DNA from: an uncultured Acidimicrobiaceae bacterium
GTDB lineage: Bacteria; Actinomycetota; Acidimicrobiia; Acidimicrobiales; RAAP-2
Assembly (NCBI GenBank): GCA_903894295.1
Contig: CAITPI010000102.1
Location: 1-41,745, forward strand
DNA: 41,745 bases
Direction: 5' to 3'
In this document: one piece after another, positions 41,076 to 41,745 of the stretch
Layout: the number at the start of each line of letters is the position of its first letter
How positions within the stretch are numbered: the stretch's first letter is position 1
Translations under genes and position numbers: made by a program
The notes under the pieces: generated by a model
What the model was told of the DNA's origin: nothing
The model's database searches: none
What the model saw: the letters and a program-made list of their open reading frames with translations, nothing else

Positions 41076-41745
41076 GGTCGGTCCCCGAACTCCCCGGCAT
41101 TCTCACCGCCGCCCAACTACACGACACGGCGCGCTCGATCGTGGAACTCCAACGGCCGGACGGGATGATTCCCTGGTTCCCCGGTGGCCACTGTGATCCG
41201 TGGAACCACGTCGAAGCCGCCATGGCCCTCACGGTCATGGGCCTCGACGACGAGGCGGACCGGGCCTATCAGTGGCTGGTCGACACCCAACTGCCCGATG
41301 GCAGCTGGTTCAACTACTACCTGACTTCGGGCGTGAAGGATCCCCGTCTGGACACCAACGTCTGTGCCTACCTGGCCACCGGCGTGTGGCACCGCTACAT
41401 CTCGACAGACGACATGAGTGGTCTGGAGAAGCTCTGGCCCACCGTCGAAGCAGGCATCGACTTCGTGCTGCGCTACCAGCGGAGCGATGGCTCCATCCAC
41501 TGGTCGGTGGACTCTTCGGGGATCCTCGAGGACTACGCGTTGTTGACCGGCTCTTCGTCGATCTACCACAGCCTCCGCTGCGCCATCGCCATGGCCGACA
41601 CCCTGGGCCATCAACGGCCGGACTGGGATCTGGCCGCCGGCCGGCTGGCCCACGCCCTGGCGTATCTCCCCGAGGCCTTTGCGCCCAAGGTGGAGTTCGC
41701 CATGGACTGGTACTACCCGATGCTCTCCGGGGCGGTCATCGGCGA
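41072..41745 (+). CDS. Alpha/alpha-toroid protein (prenyltransferase / terpene-cyclase-like), 3' end cut
   Basis: The first 224 codons of a soluble protein with repeated helical-hairpin units: IVELQRPDGMIPWFPGG, QWLVDTQLPDGSWFNYY, DFVLRYQRSDGSIHW. The (Q)xxDGS/M(W/I) turns are those of the prenyltransferase/squalene-cyclase and related glycosidase toroid folds. DPWNHVEAAMAL and KDPRLDTNVCAYLATGVW lie between the units. No DxDD cyclase motif is visible in the part present. Coupled to the methyltransferase gene by 4 bp. It may be an enzyme on isoprenoid substrates or a (6/6) barrel glycan-processing enzyme; the sequence here cannot decide. Confidence 0.75.
   Translation, partial: MRSVPELPGILTAAQLHDTARSIVELQRPDGMIPWFPGGHCDPWNHVEAAMALTVMGLDDEADRAYQWLVDTQLPDGSWFNYYLTSGVKDPRLDTNVCAYLATGVWHRYISTDDMSGLEKLWPTVEAGIDFVLRYQRSDGSIHWSVDSSGILEDYALLTGSSSIYHSLRCAIAMADTLGHQRPDWDLAAGRLAHALAYLPEAFAPKVEFAMDWYYPMLSGAVIG

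Noticed and set aside
1-41745. tRNA, rRNA, CRISPR array, transposase or phage genes
   Set aside because: No matching sequence was seen; every large stretch is covered by coherent protein-coding genes.

Overview
This looks like a chromosomal window from a GC-rich actinobacterium, most plausibly an acidimicrobiia-like lineage. I read no taxonomic marker directly. The inference rests on an F420-type luciferase-family oxidoreductase, an SCP-x-type thiolase beside a KAS III, a steroid/fatty-acid style acyl-CoA dehydrogenase, homologues of the mycobacterial arabinosyltransferase AftB, and many starts that look leaderless (a TANNNT -10 box 6-10 nt before ATG/GTG). No rRNA, tRNA, CRISPR array, IS element or phage gene was seen. 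Genes are tightly packed, many with 4-bp ATGA/GTGA/TTGA overlaps.

Layout. 1-3221 (minus): a partial AftB-like GT-C glycosyltransferase, a 2OG-Fe(II) oxygenase and a GtrA-like flippase-type protein. 3259-5325 (plus): a GT-C-like membrane protein that shares a tiny divergent promoter with gtrA. 5322-9334 (minus): a four-gene operon of LLM oxidoreductase, SCP-x-like thiolase, FabH-like KAS III and sugar-nucleotide-type nucleotidyltransferase. 9528-11980 (plus): a NifU-type Fe-S scaffold domain protein and another GT-C-like membrane protein.

11993-32616 is the heart of the window: a 20-kb divergent locus of polytopic membrane enzymes. The minus arm runs outward from about 21.3 kb: three paralogous GT-C-like proteins with a TCxCxD motif in the first outer loop, then a plain acyltransferase-3 protein, then an acyltransferase-3/SGNH fusion. 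The plus arm starts with a small secreted protein and carries a GT39-like protein, a plain acyltransferase-3, an AftB-like arabinosyltransferase, two more TCxCxD paralogues and a second acyltransferase-3/SGNH fusion. The two arms therefore carry the same three kinds of parts. I infer a pathway that builds and O-acylates an envelope glycan or lipoglycan on the outer face of the membrane using polyprenyl-phosphate sugars. The substrates are unknown.

32639-35644: a MarR regulator with a 17-bp palindromic operator between its promoter elements, coupled to an MFS exporter; an acyl-CoA dehydrogenase converges on them. 35645-36086 is the only long non-coding stretch. It holds a promoter, a 27-codon ORF with a very strong Shine-Dalgarno, two hairpins and a three-copy 14-bp tandem repeat, all ahead of an operon pairing a soluble MgtE-N/CBS regulatory protein with an Nramp-family transporter whose metal-site residues are altered (36087-38767). 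38858-41745: a GT4 glycosyltransferase, a SAM methyltransferase and the start of an alpha/alpha-toroid (prenyltransferase/cyclase-like) protein, probably one operon running off the window.
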